A DNA stretch of 64,000 nt from Clostridiales bacterium (GTDB lineage: Bacteria; Bacillota; Clostridia; Lachnospirales; CAG-274), in NCBI GenBank assembly GCA_021204175.1, contig JAJPZT010000017.1:1-64000 (forward strand). The letters are read 5' to 3'. The translations under genes were made by a program, and so were the position numbers. This document shows positions 9,450 to 20,344 of the stretch, one piece after another. Within the stretch, counting starts at the first letter, position 1, and every line of letters begins with the position of its first letter. The notes beneath the pieces were generated by a model that worked only from the letters and a program-made list of their open reading frames with translations, made no database searches and was not told where the DNA came from.

Positions 9450-10640
9450 ATGAAAGTATTTTTAAAAGCTTTGGCTGTGTCTGCCTTGGCGGCAAGCCTT
9501 ATGACAGTTTCGGCAGCAGCGGCCGAAACGACTTTTCCCGATGTAGACACCGAAACAGAGCAGGGGGCAGCTATTGAAAAAATGTATGAAGCAGGCTGTG
9601 TAACAGGCTATGAGGACGGAACCTTCCGCCCCAACGGCTATATTACGAGAGCAGAGCTTGTAAGAATTATGAACCTTACTCTGCAGTTTGAACAGATTGA
9701 CGAGGATGCAGTCAGCGTATATTCAGACGTTGAAGAGGGCGCATGGTATTATAACGACCTTCTTATAGCACAGGAGCAGGGCTATGTGGCAGGCTTCCCC
9801 GACGGAACCTTTCATCCCGGTGATAACATTACACGTCAGCAGTTTTGTACGATAGTTTCTCAGCTTTTCGGCTTTAAACCCTCAGAGGAATATACCGAAA
9901 CAGTTTCAGATGAAATTACAGGCTGGGCTTCAGACTATGTTTATGCCGTTTTGGCTTCGGGCGTTATGGAGCTTGAAGAAAACAACACCTTCAGAGCTAC
10001 CGAGAATATAACCAGAGGCGAGGTTTGCCTTGCAGCTTCACAGTTTTTACTTCAGGACAATATTTCCGAAATTATTTCATCAGTAATTTCCGACACTGAC
10101 ACAACAGATGACGACAGCGAAACTACCACATCATCATCTTCATCGTCGGGCAGCTCTTCATCAGGGGGCGGAGGTTCGTCATCAGGCAGCAGTTCCTCTT
10201 CTTCATCTGAAACTACCACAACCACCGACTCATCAAGTGAAACTACCACAGCTTCATCATCAGGCAGTTCATCAAGCGGATCCTCATCTTCAACTGATTC
10301 AAGCACAACTACCACAGAGGCAGAAACAGAGACAACTACAATCGATTCTGACACCCTTACGGTATTAAACAGGGTTTACAACAACCTCTACGCCGCACAG
10401 CTTTCTGCACCCAATAGTGCAACAAGAAATGTTATCAGAAACGTAAGAACATATATTAAGAGTTACATGAATGATCCTGCTTCAGTGGATATTGATGCAG
10501 CAGGCGATGATATTATTGCTCAGTACAGAGCTCTTTCAGATGCAAACAAAACAACCCTTCAGGATCTTGTTTTGGAAAACTGCTCCCTTTCGGATCTTTC
10601 AAAGCTTAAAAATATATTCTTCCCGAATTTAAGTCTATGA
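9450..10640 (+). CDS. Secreted S-layer homology (SLH) domain protein with Ser/Thr-rich linker
   Basis: Signal peptide; SLH repeats (TFPDV...CVTGYEDGTFRPNGYITRAELVRI; YVAGFPDGTFHPGDNITRQQF); Ser/Thr/Gly low-complexity linker. Confidence 0.88.
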   Translation: MKVFLKALAVSALAASLMTVSAAAAETTFPDVDTETEQGAAIEKMYEAGCVTGYEDGTFRPNGYITRAELVRIMNLTLQFEQIDEDAVSVYSDVEEGAWYYNDLLIAQEQGYVAGFPDGTFHPGDNITRQQFCTIVSQLFGFKPSEEYTETVSDEITGWASDYVYAVLASGVMELEENNTFRATENITRGEVCLAASQFLLQDNISEIISSVISDTDTTDDDSETTTSSSSSSGSSSSGGGGSSSGSSSSSSSETTTTTDSSSETTTASSSGSSSSGSSSSTDSSTTTTEAETETTTIDSDTLTVLNRVYNNLYAAQLSAPNSATRNVIRNVRTYIKSYMNDPASVDIDAAGDDIIAQYRALSDANKTTLQDLVLENCSLSDLSKLKNIFFPNLSL

Positions 10641-11107
10641 TGAATGCTTTTATAAGGCAGCCGGCGGTAAGGGTGATTTTATTCACCCTTACTGCTTTTA
10701 TGCTTTTTTTCATATTTTTTATGTCATCATTTGACGGTGACGAGTCTTCTGAATTGAGCAGTTCTCTGTTGGCAGTTATTTTGCACTTCTTTTCAAAATT
10801 CGGTGCAGGAGAGGTTTTAACAGAACATATGCTGAGGAAGTTTGCTCACTTTAGTGAATATTTTGTTTTGGGAAGTCTTATTTTCGGTGACTGGGCAGGT
10901 TTTGGCTTAAAGGCGAAAAGGTGCTTTGCTTTTTCTTTGCCCTTTGGTTTTTTAACAGGCTGTTTGGACGAGCTGAGCCAGTTTCTTTCAGAGGGCAGAA
11001 CACCTATGATTAAAGATGTTTTTATTGACTTTTCGGGCTTTTTTATAGCCTGTCTTATATTGGTTATATTTTGCTGTAAACACAAGAAAGCCCCCGATTT
11101 ATTATAA
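10637..11107 (+). CDS. VanZ-like family membrane protein
   Basis: ATGA overlap with upstream stop; motifs KFAHFSEYFVLG and DELSQFLSEGRTPMIKDVFIDFSG typical of VanZ-like proteins. Confidence 0.8.
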   Translation: MMNAFIRQPAVRVILFTLTAFMLFFIFFMSSFDGDESSELSSSLLAVILHFFSKFGAGEVLTEHMLRKFAHFSEYFVLGSLIFGDWAGFGLKAKRCFAFSLPFGFLTGCLDELSQFLSEGRTPMIKDVFIDFSGFFIACLILVIFCCKHKKAPDLL

Positions 11108-11142
11108 CCGGGGGTATAGCTTTATAATTATATGCCGTGATT

Positions 11143-11715
11143 TCAGGCCTCTTTTATATCGTCAACATCGTTTGAAGAAGTAAAGTCGCCGGAAAGCTCG
11201 TTAAAGAACTTTTCGAAAATTTCGCTTGAGTGAGCCTTCCATTTGTGACATATATGTTGGGCTACGTCTCTGTCGACTACGGAAACATTGACTTCCATAA
11301 CTGTGGCATTGCCCTCATAAATTCCGCACTTAACAATAAAGTTTGAGTCGGGGTCATAAAACCAGTTGGCGGTAATTTCCGTTTCGGCTTTAATCTTCTT
11401 CTTGTTTTTGCCTATGTAATAGTTTATGGCGTTGCAGGTATCCTCTGAAAGCTTGCTTTTTTTAAATATGCCTAAAATGCGCTCTCCCTCTTCGGTTATA
11501 GCATAATAGGTCTGATTATTCATCTTGGATTCTTCCAAAAGACCTGATTTGCATAAGTCTGTAAGGTGATCCCTTAATGCAAAATAGCTCATAAAGTCCG
11601 TCTCCGCAGCAAAGTCCGCAAGCTGACTGTTGGACATAGGCATATTCATAGTGTAGAGAAGGTAAAGCAGCCTTACCCTGTTTATATCTTGTTTATCATC
11701 GAAATCATTAATCAT
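11143..11715 (-). CDS. DUF4364 family protein (winged-helix-like)
   Basis: INRVRLLYLLYTMNMPMSNSQLADFAAETDFMSYFALRDHLTDLCKSGLLEE... Confidence 0.75.
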   Translation of the reverse strand: MINDFDDKQDINRVRLLYLLYTMNMPMSNSQLADFAAETDFMSYFALRDHLTDLCKSGLLEESKMNNQTYYAITEEGERILGIFKKSKLSEDTCNAINYYIGKNKKKIKAETEITANWFYDPDSNFIVKCGIYEGNATVMEVNVSVVDRDVAQHICHKWKAHSSEIFEKFFNELSGDFTSSNDVDDIKEA

Positions 11716-12192
11716 TTTTCTTACTCCTTTTTCCTTGGTTATTATTATAGTCCTTTTTTGCTCATAAAGCAATTGTCTAAAAGGCTAAAAAAAGAAGATT
11801 TATTTTGTTTAAAATAACTATTTTTAACAAAGTTGAAACAAAACAGTAACATTTGCGAATTATCAAAACCGCCTTCCGCAACTAAATGTGCTGATTTTTC
11901 GCCGGAAGCTTGTCCGTATTTAGTTTTTTGTTACAGAAATATTACAAATGTTACGATTTGTGCACATCTAACAAAATTTCAAAATTAATTTGTACAACAT
12001 TTTTTTCTGCTTTGTTTTTAATTTCTAATATTATTTTATGAAGGAAGAAGTGCCATATACTGCCAAACAAAATACAAATTATTGCCAATAGATTTTTTGA
12101 CGGATTTTGCTGACAGTTTTATGTAATCAAAGGCAAAATTCGATACGAGTTTACTCCCAACATCTGTATAATCAGTGTGAGGAGTGATTTTT

Positions 12193-14508
12193 TTGAAAAA
12201 ATATTTTTACGAAGGATTAAACTACATAAAAATTTATAATGTTCTGCCTGTAATTATTTGCTTCCTTTTCGGAAGAATGAGGCTTTTCGGCTTTCTGACC
12301 CCTATGGCGTTTCCTGCCTGCGCCTGTTTCGGAACAGGCTTAGGGTCGGTCTGTGCTTTTTCGGCGGTTTTGGGCATATTGTCAAAGGGTATGAGCCTTT
12401 ACATAGGCAAATATTTCTTTGTTTTCGGGGCATTCTTAATTCTCAATCCGATACTAACGAAGGCTTTTCCCGAAAAGGAATATTCCGTAGGGCTTGCCCC
12501 ATGTCTATCCTGTCTTTTGGGAGGAGGACTTTTCGGGGCGTTTTACGGTTTTTCACGGTACTATATATTTATAAATACGGTGGAAAGCGCCTTTTCATTC
12601 TTTATTTCATACATACTTGACAGGGGCTTCGGGCTCATTGACCCGTATAGAGTAAAAAAGCTCATAACCACAGAGGAAATAATCAGCCTTATAGTAATTA
12701 TGGGCGGAATTATCTGCGGAACAGAGGGCATTTTTGTTTTCGGAGCAGATGTTTCCGTTATGGCGGCAGCTGTTTTTATGCTGACTGTGTGCTATAAATT
12801 CGGCTCGGCGGCAGGGGCTTGCTGCGGCTCAATTGCGGCAGGGCTGTTTAATATGCAGGGGTCTTTGGGAACAGAGGTTTTCCCCGTTATGTCATTAGGG
12901 GGCTTCATAGGGGGCTTTTTCCGGGGCAAAAACAGAGGGCTTACCTCTGCTCTCTTTATCGTTGGAACATTTCTCCTGGCTATCAGGTTCAGTCCTGACC
13001 TTTTAAAGCCACGATATACTGTGGGCGTGGTTTTAGCCGCAACTCTGTTTTTGTTTTTGCCTGACAGGCTCTATTATAAGCTAAATTCCGTTTTTTCAAC
13101 AGGCATAAGAGAGCCTGAGGAGTATATTGAACAGGCGTGTACAATGGTTGAAAACACGCTTAAAAGCTATTCATTTTCATTTAAGAGTCTCGGCAGTGCT
13201 TTCTCGGACTTCAAGCAGAAGCCCTCAGAAGAAAATATTTACAACACAATGACAGATGAAATTGCCCACAGAATGTGCAGCCGGTGCAGTCTTAAGACTT
13301 TTTGCTGGGACAAGAATTATTATATAACCTGCGAAGCGGTATATAATATGCTTATAAATATGGAGGAAAGGGGAATGGTTGACCTGTCGAAGGTTTCCCG
13401 TGACTTTAAAAGCAGCTGTATGGCTTTTTCAACCTTTGTTTCTACTGTTGAAAAGGTGTGGGAGACTGAAAGGGTAAACCAAATGTGGCAGAACCGCTAT
13501 TCCAAAACAAAGGCAGTAATGCGCTGTTATCTTGACTGCGTTTCGGAGCTTTTGTTTAATCTATCAACAGGCTTTCGGACAGATATGTCCTTTGACAAAA
13601 ACTTGAGTATGCGGCTTTCGGAGGCTCTGAGACAGGAAAAAATCAGCATAAAGTCTCTTTCGGCAGGCAGAACCGCCGGGGGAAGGCTTGAAATTATTGC
13701 CACACTCCGAAACTGCGACTGCACAAAGCAAAACACCGACCGCATAATCGAGACAATAAACAATGAAAGCTCCGAGAGAATTATGAAGGAAGGGGGAATA
13801 GCTGTTTATGACAAATACAACAAGGATTTATGCACAGTGCGGTTTATTGGTGAAAACCGCCTGAGAGTGGGAGTGAAAATATTAAAAGAGCCTAAAAACG
13901 GCAGCGGTGTTTCCGGCGACAGCCATACATTTACTCGAATTAAAGACGGAGCTTATCTTCTGGCACTTTCAGACGGTATGGGCAGCGGTATTGCCGCAAG
14001 CGAGGAAAGCGCAGCTTCACTTGACCTTTTCACCGAGTTTATTTCCTCCGGCTTTTCAAAGGAGACTTCCATTCGGCTTATAAACACCTGTCTCGAAATG
14101 AACACCGCCGAGGACAGCTTTGCCACTCTTGACGCCTGTATAATCAATCTTTACAGCGGAGACACCTCTATAATTAAAACAGGAGCGTGCCCCACATATA
14201 TTCTTCGGGGAAATCATGTTGAGGAAATAAGGGCGTCCGCTCTGCCTGTGGGGATTTTGGCAGACGTTACCCCTGAAATTTTGGAGTATAAGCTTAAGAA
14301 AAACGATACTGTAATTATGGTTACTGACGGAGCGGCGGATTCATTTCGACCCGACAGCAGAAAAACAGGCAGTCTGACCGACGCAATCAGGAAGAACAGC
14401 GGTCTTTCCTATCCTAAGCTTTGCGACGCTCTTTTTAACGCCGTAAAAGCGAATTATAAAGGGCGTATTCCCGATGATATTACAATAATGGTGGCAAGAA
14501 TTTATTGA
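12193..14508 (+). CDS. spoIIE: Stage II sporulation protein E (membrane PP2C-type phosphatase)
   Basis: N-terminal polytopic region plus C-terminal PP2C (LALSDGMGSGIAASEES...VTDGAADSF); located upstream of tilS as in other spore formers. TTG start chosen by SD (GAGGAG) spacing. Confidence 0.9.
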   Translation: MKKYFYEGLNYIKIYNVLPVIICFLFGRMRLFGFLTPMAFPACACFGTGLGSVCAFSAVLGILSKGMSLYIGKYFFVFGAFLILNPILTKAFPEKEYSVGLAPCLSCLLGGGLFGAFYGFSRYYIFINTVESAFSFFISYILDRGFGLIDPYRVKKLITTEEIISLIVIMGGIICGTEGIFVFGADVSVMAAAVFMLTVCYKFGSAAGACCGSIAAGLFNMQGSLGTEVFPVMSLGGFIGGFFRGKNRGLTSALFIVGTFLLAIRFSPDLLKPRYTVGVVLAATLFLFLPDRLYYKLNSVFSTGIREPEEYIEQACTMVENTLKSYSFSFKSLGSAFSDFKQKPSEENIYNTMTDEIAHRMCSRCSLKTFCWDKNYYITCEAVYNMLINMEERGMVDLSKVSRDFKSSCMAFSTFVSTVEKVWETERVNQMWQNRYSKTKAVMRCYLDCVSELLFNLSTGFRTDMSFDKNLSMRLSEALRQEKISIKSLSAGRTAGGRLEIIATLRNCDCTKQNTDRIIETINNESSERIMKEGGIAVYDKYNKDLCTVRFIGENRLRVGVKILKEPKNGSGVSGDSHTFTRIKDGAYLLALSDGMGSGIAASEESAASLDLFTEFISSGFSKETSIRLINTCLEMNTAEDSFATLDACIINLYSGDTSIIKTGACPTYILRGNHVEEIRASALPVGILADVTPEILEYKLKKNDTVIMVTDGAADSFRPDSRKTGSLTDAIRKNSGLSYPKLCDALFNAVKANYKGRIPDDITIMVARIY

Positions 14509-14565
14509 TTTTTTGTCTGTTCTGAGGTATACTGTTTTAAAAACAAAAAACAGGCGGTTTTGAAT

Positions 14566-15903
14566 ATGCTTAACAGGATAAAAAAATTTATTGAAGAAAA
14601 TGAGCTTTTGACAAAGGGCGACAGGGTGGTTTTGGGCTTGTCCGGCGGGGCAGACTCTGTGTGCCTTCTTAAGGTTTTGTTTGCTCTTAAGGATGAGTAT
14701 GACTTGAAGCTTTGGGCGGTTCACGTGAACCACAACATAAGAGGGAAAGAGGCTTTAAGAGACAGAGATTTTTCAAAGGCTCTCTGCGAAGCCGAGGGAG
14801 TTGAGATTTTTGTCTATTCCTACGACATACCCTCGCTTTCGAAGGCGGAGGGGTTCACGGAAGAGGAAACAGGCAGAAACTACCGCTATAAGGCTTTTTA
14901 CGAAACAGCGGAAAGAGTAGGGGCAAACAGAATAGCTTTGGCGCATAATAAAAACGACAATGCGGAGACTATGCTTCAAAGGCTTATAAGAGGGTCTGGG
15001 CTTAAGGGCTTAGGGGGGATTTTGCCCAAACGAGACAAGATCATTCGCCCTCTTTTGTGTCTTTCAAGAGCGGAAATCGAAGCCTTTTTGGGGGATACCC
15101 CTTATATTACCGACAGCACAAACCAAAGTCTTGAATATCTCAGAAACAAAATAAGGCATAAGCTTCTGCCTTCTATTGAAGAGGACATAAACCCCAACAT
15201 CGTGGAGGTGCTTTTTAAGACATCGGGCATAATTAGGAGGGAAAACAATTTTTTGGAGGAAGAAGCCAAAAAAGCCTATGAGCGTGTTTTGATAAAAAAA
15301 GATAAAGATTCAATAAGTCTCAGTTGTGAAAGGCTTTCAGCCGAAAATGAGGTGCTTCAAAACAGGGTTTTGCGGCTTGCAAGCCTTCCTCTGACTAAAA
15401 AAATGCAGGACATAGAACTTAAGCACATTAAGGGGCTGAAGGATCTCGCAGAGGGTCAAAACGGCAGACAAATAAGTCTTATAGAGGGCATCAAGGCTAA
15501 AAAAGAGGGAGACGCCCTTGTTATAGGCAAATTCAGCGAAGAGCCTATTGAATATTCATATGAGCTTTATCCCGAAAAGGAGATTTTCATAAGGGAAGCA
15601 TGTATTGAGCTTATTTTGACAAAAAATAAACTGCCCCAAAAAGAAATAGGCAGACTTAATCTTGAGGAAGCCGATTTACCCCTTATTGTCAGAACCAAAA
15701 GGGACGGCGACAGGTTAAAAATTAAAAACGGCAGTCAGCAGATTAAAAAAATTTACTCGGAGTATAAAATTCCGCGGTCGAAACACTGTTTTTATCCCGT
15801 TGTTGCGGCTCAGAACAGGGTTATAGCTGTTCTCAACCTGAAAACTGCCGCTGATGCCTTTACCCCTGACGGAGCTTACGGGCTTTACGTTATATCGCAG
15901 TAA
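14566..15903 (+). CDS. tilS: tRNA(Ile)-lysidine synthase TilS
   Basis: PP-loop motif LGLSGGADSVCLL, AVHVNHNIRGKEALRDRDF. Confidence 0.93.
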   Translation: MLNRIKKFIEENELLTKGDRVVLGLSGGADSVCLLKVLFALKDEYDLKLWAVHVNHNIRGKEALRDRDFSKALCEAEGVEIFVYSYDIPSLSKAEGFTEEETGRNYRYKAFYETAERVGANRIALAHNKNDNAETMLQRLIRGSGLKGLGGILPKRDKIIRPLLCLSRAEIEAFLGDTPYITDSTNQSLEYLRNKIRHKLLPSIEEDINPNIVEVLFKTSGIIRRENNFLEEEAKKAYERVLIKKDKDSISLSCERLSAENEVLQNRVLRLASLPLTKKMQDIELKHIKGLKDLAEGQNGRQISLIEGIKAKKEGDALVIGKFSEEPIEYSYELYPEKEIFIREACIELILTKNKLPQKEIGRLNLEEADLPLIVRTKRDGDRLKIKNGSQQIKKIYSEYKIPRSKHCFYPVVAAQNRVIAVLNLKTAADAFTPDGAYGLYVISQ

Positions 15904-15973
15904 AGCATTTAATAAAAACTTTTTTCTGATACATTTCTAACACAAAAAACCGCTTTAACAAGCGGTTTTAAAA

Positions 15974-16046
15974 TGCACCTCCAGGGGCTCGAACCCTGGA
16001 CCTTCTGATTAAGAGTCAGCTGCTCTACCAACTGAGCTAGAAGTGC
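15974..16046 (-). tRNA. tRNA-Lys (CTT)
   Basis: Cloverleaf on minus strand: GCACTTC acceptor pairs with GAGGTGC, anticodon loop CTCTTAA, TTCGAGC T-loop; 3' CCA not encoded. Confidence 0.95.
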
Positions 16047-16286
16047 ATATATTCGGTTTTGGGGTTTTGTCTCAACCGACAATAAATATATTACCACTAT
16101 AAGATTTATTTGTCAACAGTTTTTTTTTAATTTATGGAAAGAATGTTTTGATATTATTCGATAAAATCCGAGTGAGTTGTAACGGGATTATTACAAATAT
16201 GTTAAAAGTTTTGAAATGGGTGGTTTTCAGACTTGAAATGAGTTATAATAAGGCGGTAGAAAAATAATAAAAGGAGATGATTTCAG

Positions 16287-19007
16287 TTGAAATATATTAA
16301 AAGGCTTATTGCGGGAGGGCTTTGCGTCTTGGCTCTTGCTTTGGCGAGCTGCTCCGCTGTTTTTGCCGATGATAATTTGTTATATGAAATGAAAGACAGC
16401 AGGGTTTTGACAAGAGGGGTTACGTATGACGAGATTACAAGGGTAACTAAAAACGGCTGGCTTTATATGTATGTTTTGACCCTTGACATAACCGATGAAA
16501 ATGTGGATTTGGACGTTATTAAGTCCACAACGGAGTTCGGCTATAAGGAAAGCACTCTTGCTATTTCTCAGGAGAACGATGTTGTTGCTGCTGTAAACGG
16601 CGACTATTTCGGCGGCGGAAACCCTCAGTCATCAATGGGTCAGGTCCTTTCCAACGGAAAGATTGAGGAAGCCAGAAACTATTATAATGCGGATGCAAAT
16701 AACTATGCAGGCTTTTTTATAGACTCCGACGGAACGCCCTTTGTGGACTATCTTAAAACCACCGTAGGCTTCTATAATTCCTCAGCCACAATAATTGAGC
16801 TTGCGGGAAAGAACAAATACACAGACTTTTCAAGCCCTGTTTATTTCGACAGACAGGCTATAACCACAACAGCGGATTTGGACAAGCGAAACTCAAATTT
16901 GACTAAAATTGTGGTAGACACAGGTGCAATTTCTTACATATCCTCACCGGGGGAAACAGTTGAAGTGCCTGAAAACGGCTATATAATCGTTATGAATAAT
17001 TCAACCAGAGAAAAGGTTATTTCTTATTACTCCGTTGGTCAGGCGGTCAGCTTTGTTGAAAACGGCACATTTGTTTTCAGACCGGCGAAAAGCACTTCCT
17101 CCGTTAATTTCGGAATTTCCGGCGGCGGTGAAATCTTGAGAAACGGCGAAACAATGGCTCAGGGAGAAATTATAAGCCCCTCGGCACGTAACCCCAGAAC
17201 CTGTATAGGCGTCAGTCAGGATAAGAGCAAAATCATTATTTTGGCAATTGACGGAAGAGTTAAAGGCATAGGGGCGACTACCTGCGAATGTTCAACTATA
17301 ATGAAGGAATTAGGGGCATATGACGCAATTCAGCTTGACGGCGGCGGCTCAACCACTATGGTCGTTAAGTCAGAAAACGGTGACTCATTGGAGCTTGTAA
17401 ACACTCCGTCGGACGGCTCACAGAGGGCTGTTCCCAATGCAGTAGGGGTTAAGTCAGCCGGGACTTCAACGGGTTTAGGCTATTTGGAGGTGTCAACCTC
17501 AGCGACCGACAATGTTTTGGTCAACGGCTTGAATTATAATTTGACTGTTCAGGGCTATGACAATCTCTATAACGCTATGGGTGTTTCAACAGACAGCCTT
17601 GAATTTGAGCTTGAAGGAATAGAAGGGGACTTTGACGGCTTAAGCTTTACGCCTCAGTCAGAGGGAACGGGAAAAATTATTGTTAAGACCGCAGGGGGAG
17701 AAATTACAGGAGAATGTGAAGTGACTGTCCTTTCGGGAATTTCATATCTCAAGGTGGAAGCCAACACTCAAAATCTTGAGGTGGGGCGGTCTACGGAGCT
17801 TACCATGACGGAGTTTAACAAGGACGGCTTCGGCGGCAGAACAGTTGACAAAAGCGGTTTAACCTATGACGTAGACGACCCTACAGTGGGCTATGTGACC
17901 GATGAGGGCTATTTTGTGGCTACAGGGGACGGACAGGTTAAGGTAACGGCTTATTCAGGCGATGTAAGCGGCAGCGGCAGTGTTTACGTAGGCAAAACCA
18001 CAGAGGTAATTAACAACTTCGAAACGCCGCTAAATGTTATGTTCCTTAAATTCCCTGAAAACGGAAGCTTTACGGGAGATGCGGCGGTTCAGTACGGCGT
18101 AGGCACAAGCGGAAACGCAAGCATTAGGCTTAATTACAACTTTGCGGCAAACACGTCATCGGTTCAGTGTGCTTACGCAAGCTTTACGGACAGAATAAAG
18201 GTTGAGGGAACGCCCTCAAAGCTGGGAATGTACGTTAAGGGCAACAACGGCGGAACTATCGTTAAAATTAACATAAGAGACGCCAATGAAGCAAGCTATA
18301 ATATTTCGCTGACCGACAGCGTTGATTTTGAGGGCTGGCAGTATTTAAGCGGCGACGTTCCTCAGGGGGTAACCTACCCAATTCAGGTAATGTCGGTTTA
18401 TACGGCAGTGCTTTCCACAGGGGAAACAGCTCCAAGCGGAATACTTTATTTTGACGATTTGTCTGCGGATGTAGGCAGCTATTCAACAAGTCTTGAAGGA
18501 GATATTTCTATGGGGCTTGAAAATGCTCAGGGCGACCTCTCTAACCTTTATATTGTGTCCGAAGGGGTTAACGCTTCTTCACTGGGGCTTGACTTTGCCA
18601 CAAGCTGGTATTCAAACTATTCAACAGCCGGAAATGAGAATATTTCTATTGTGAACCTGTCGACCTCAAACGGAACGCTTCTTAAGTCAAATGATACACA
18701 GATAAGGTATTTTGCAGACTATGTTGACAGACTTGCGGCGGATAATATTGTTGTTATGGTTAAAAGCGATATGTATGCTACAAGCAGCGGAGGTTTTTCA
18801 GACAGCAGAGAAGCCACTGTTGTTCATGATATATTAAAGGAACAGTTTTTGAAGGACAAGAATATAATCGTCATTTCTAACGGCGGCAGCCTTTCTTCCA
18901 TAAATATTAAAGACGGTGTCCGCTATGTGAACGTGGCGGAAAAAAGCTCCTCCTCACCTGTTTTGACGGTGAAGTATAACGGAGAGAGTATGTATTACGG
19001 GTTCTGA
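16287..19007 (+). CDS. Secreted phosphodiester glycosidase (NAGPA-domain) protein with Ig-like regions
   Basis: Signal peptide; NAGPA motifs (AAVNGDYFGGG; RTCIGVSQD; IQLDGGGSTTMVV); TTG start with SD AAGGAGATG. Confidence 0.85.
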   Translation: MKYIKRLIAGGLCVLALALASCSAVFADDNLLYEMKDSRVLTRGVTYDEITRVTKNGWLYMYVLTLDITDENVDLDVIKSTTEFGYKESTLAISQENDVVAAVNGDYFGGGNPQSSMGQVLSNGKIEEARNYYNADANNYAGFFIDSDGTPFVDYLKTTVGFYNSSATIIELAGKNKYTDFSSPVYFDRQAITTTADLDKRNSNLTKIVVDTGAISYISSPGETVEVPENGYIIVMNNSTREKVISYYSVGQAVSFVENGTFVFRPAKSTSSVNFGISGGGEILRNGETMAQGEIISPSARNPRTCIGVSQDKSKIIILAIDGRVKGIGATTCECSTIMKELGAYDAIQLDGGGSTTMVVKSENGDSLELVNTPSDGSQRAVPNAVGVKSAGTSTGLGYLEVSTSATDNVLVNGLNYNLTVQGYDNLYNAMGVSTDSLEFELEGIEGDFDGLSFTPQSEGTGKIIVKTAGGEITGECEVTVLSGISYLKVEANTQNLEVGRSTELTMTEFNKDGFGGRTVDKSGLTYDVDDPTVGYVTDEGYFVATGDGQVKVTAYSGDVSGSGSVYVGKTTEVINNFETPLNVMFLKFPENGSFTGDAAVQYGVGTSGNASIRLNYNFAANTSSVQCAYASFTDRIKVEGTPSKLGMYVKGNNGGTIVKINIRDANEASYNISLTDSVDFEGWQYLSGDVPQGVTYPIQVMSVYTAVLSTGETAPSGILYFDDLSADVGSYSTSLEGDISMGLENAQGDLSNLYIVSEGVNASSLGLDFATSWYSNYSTAGNENISIVNLSTSNGTLLKSNDTQIRYFADYVDRLAADNIVVMVKSDMYATSSGGFSDSREATVVHDILKEQFLKDKNIIVISNGGSLSSINIKDGVRYVNVAEKSSSSPVLTVKYNGESMYYGF

Positions 19008-19014
19008 TTGGGGT

Positions 19015-19070
19015 TATCACCTCTCCGTCACACTTCGTGTGCCACCTCCCCTCAAGGGGAGGCTTGGTGA
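19015..19070. repeat. Nested-hairpin intergenic (REP-like) element
   Basis: TCACC...CACACTTCGTGTG..CCTCCCCTCAAGGGGAGG..GGTGA: outer pair plus two internal perfect hairpins. Confidence 0.6.
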
Positions 19071-19102
19071 CACCCGAAAGGTTTTCTTTAAAATTAAAAA
19101 TC

Positions 19103-19128
19103 GCCTGCCGAGGTTATCCCCGACAGGC
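19103..19128. terminator. Bidirectional terminator-like hairpin
   Basis: GCCTGCCGaGGttatcCCCGaCAGGC with T/A-rich flanks. Confidence 0.6.
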
Positions 19129-19157
19129 TTTCTTCTTTACTATTATTAAAATATTTT

Positions 19158-20189
19158 TTAAACTTCCTCTGCCATTTTATAAAGAAGCTTTTCGGTGTCG
19201 TCCCAGCCGAGACAGGCGTCGGTTATTGACTTTCCGTAAATATAATTGTGGCAGATAGGCTGATTGCCTTCTTTAAGATAGCTTTCAATCATAACGCCCT
19301 TAACAACGTTTTTGAGAATAATATTGCAGTTTCTGCTGTGGAGAACCTCGCTGACAATTCGGGGCTGCTCCTTATACATTTTCTTTGAATTAGCGTGGTT
19401 TGCGTCTACGATAATAGCCGGGTTTTGATATGTTCCCTTAGCATACATATCCGCAGCCAAAACAAGATCCTCATAGTGATAATTCTGCTGATTGTTGCCG
19501 TGCTTGTTTGTAGAGCCTCTTAAAATTGCGTGAGCGTAGGGGTTGCCGCTTGTGGAAACCTCATAGCCGGAATATGAAAACTCGTGGCTTGCCTGAGCGG
19601 CTTTGATTGAGTTAAACATAACGCTTAAGTCGCCGGAGGTGGGGTTTTTCATTCCTACGGGAACATCAATACCGCTTGAGGTCAGTCTGTGCTGCTGGTT
19701 TTCAACGCTTCTTGCGCCGATTGCAATATAAGAGAGAATGTCGTCAACATAGGGCAGATTGGCGGGGTAGAGCATTTCATCAGCTGCGGTTAAGCCGCTT
19801 TCTCTGATTGCTCTTATGTGCATCTGTCTCAAAGCGATTATACCCTCAAACATATTGGGCTGTTTTTCGGGGTCGGGCTGGTGGAAAATGCCCTTATAGC
19901 CTTCGCCGGTGGTTCTGGGCTTGGCTGTGTAAATTCTCGGAACGATAAAAAGCCTGTCCTTAACCTTTTCGTTTACCTCAGCAAGCCTTGTTATATATTC
20001 ACAGACAGGGTCTTCTCTGTCGGCGGAACAGGGACCGACGATAACAATAAAACGGTCGTCCTTGCCCTCGAAAATGTCCTTAAGCTCCCTGTCTCTTTTT
20101 TCCTTAACCTTTTGAAGCTCCGTCGGCATACTCATCATATCTCTGACTTCTTCCACCGTCGGCATCTTCCTTATTCTTGTAAAGCTCAT
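19158..20189 (-). CDS. 3-deoxy-7-phosphoheptulonate (DAHP) synthase, class I
   Basis: VIVGPCSADREDPV, GARSVENQQHR, GNPYAHAILRGS, IIVDANHANSKK motifs. Confidence 0.95.
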   Translation of the reverse strand: MSFTRIRKMPTVEEVRDMMSMPTELQKVKEKRDRELKDIFEGKDDRFIVIVGPCSADREDPVCEYITRLAEVNEKVKDRLFIVPRIYTAKPRTTGEGYKGIFHQPDPEKQPNMFEGIIALRQMHIRAIRESGLTAADEMLYPANLPYVDDILSYIAIGARSVENQQHRLTSSGIDVPVGMKNPTSGDLSVMFNSIKAAQASHEFSYSGYEVSTSGNPYAHAILRGSTNKHGNNQQNYHYEDLVLAADMYAKGTYQNPAIIVDANHANSKKMYKEQPRIVSEVLHSRNCNIILKNVVKGVMIESYLKEGNQPICHNYIYGKSITDACLGWDDTEKLLYKMAEEV

Positions 20190-20344
20190 TGCTGATTTCT
20201 CCTTTAAAATGTCATTTTATGAAAGCCCTGTTTCATCAGGGGGTTATTAAAAATTTTCTCACTTTATATTAACCCAAATGTCTTAAAATGTCAAGGGAAA
20301 CAGAAAATTAAGAGCAAAGAATAAAGAATAATTCGTTAGGTCTT

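Noticed and set aside
10052-10354. Minus-strand acidic/Val-rich ORF
   Set aside because: Antisense of the Ser/Thr-rich linker of the SLH protein; a composition artefact.
20205-20260. Hairpin CCCTG-tttcat-CAGGG upstream of DAHP synthase as a T-box
   Set aside because: No T-box sequence (TGGNACCGCG) or specifier-loop features seen; too short.
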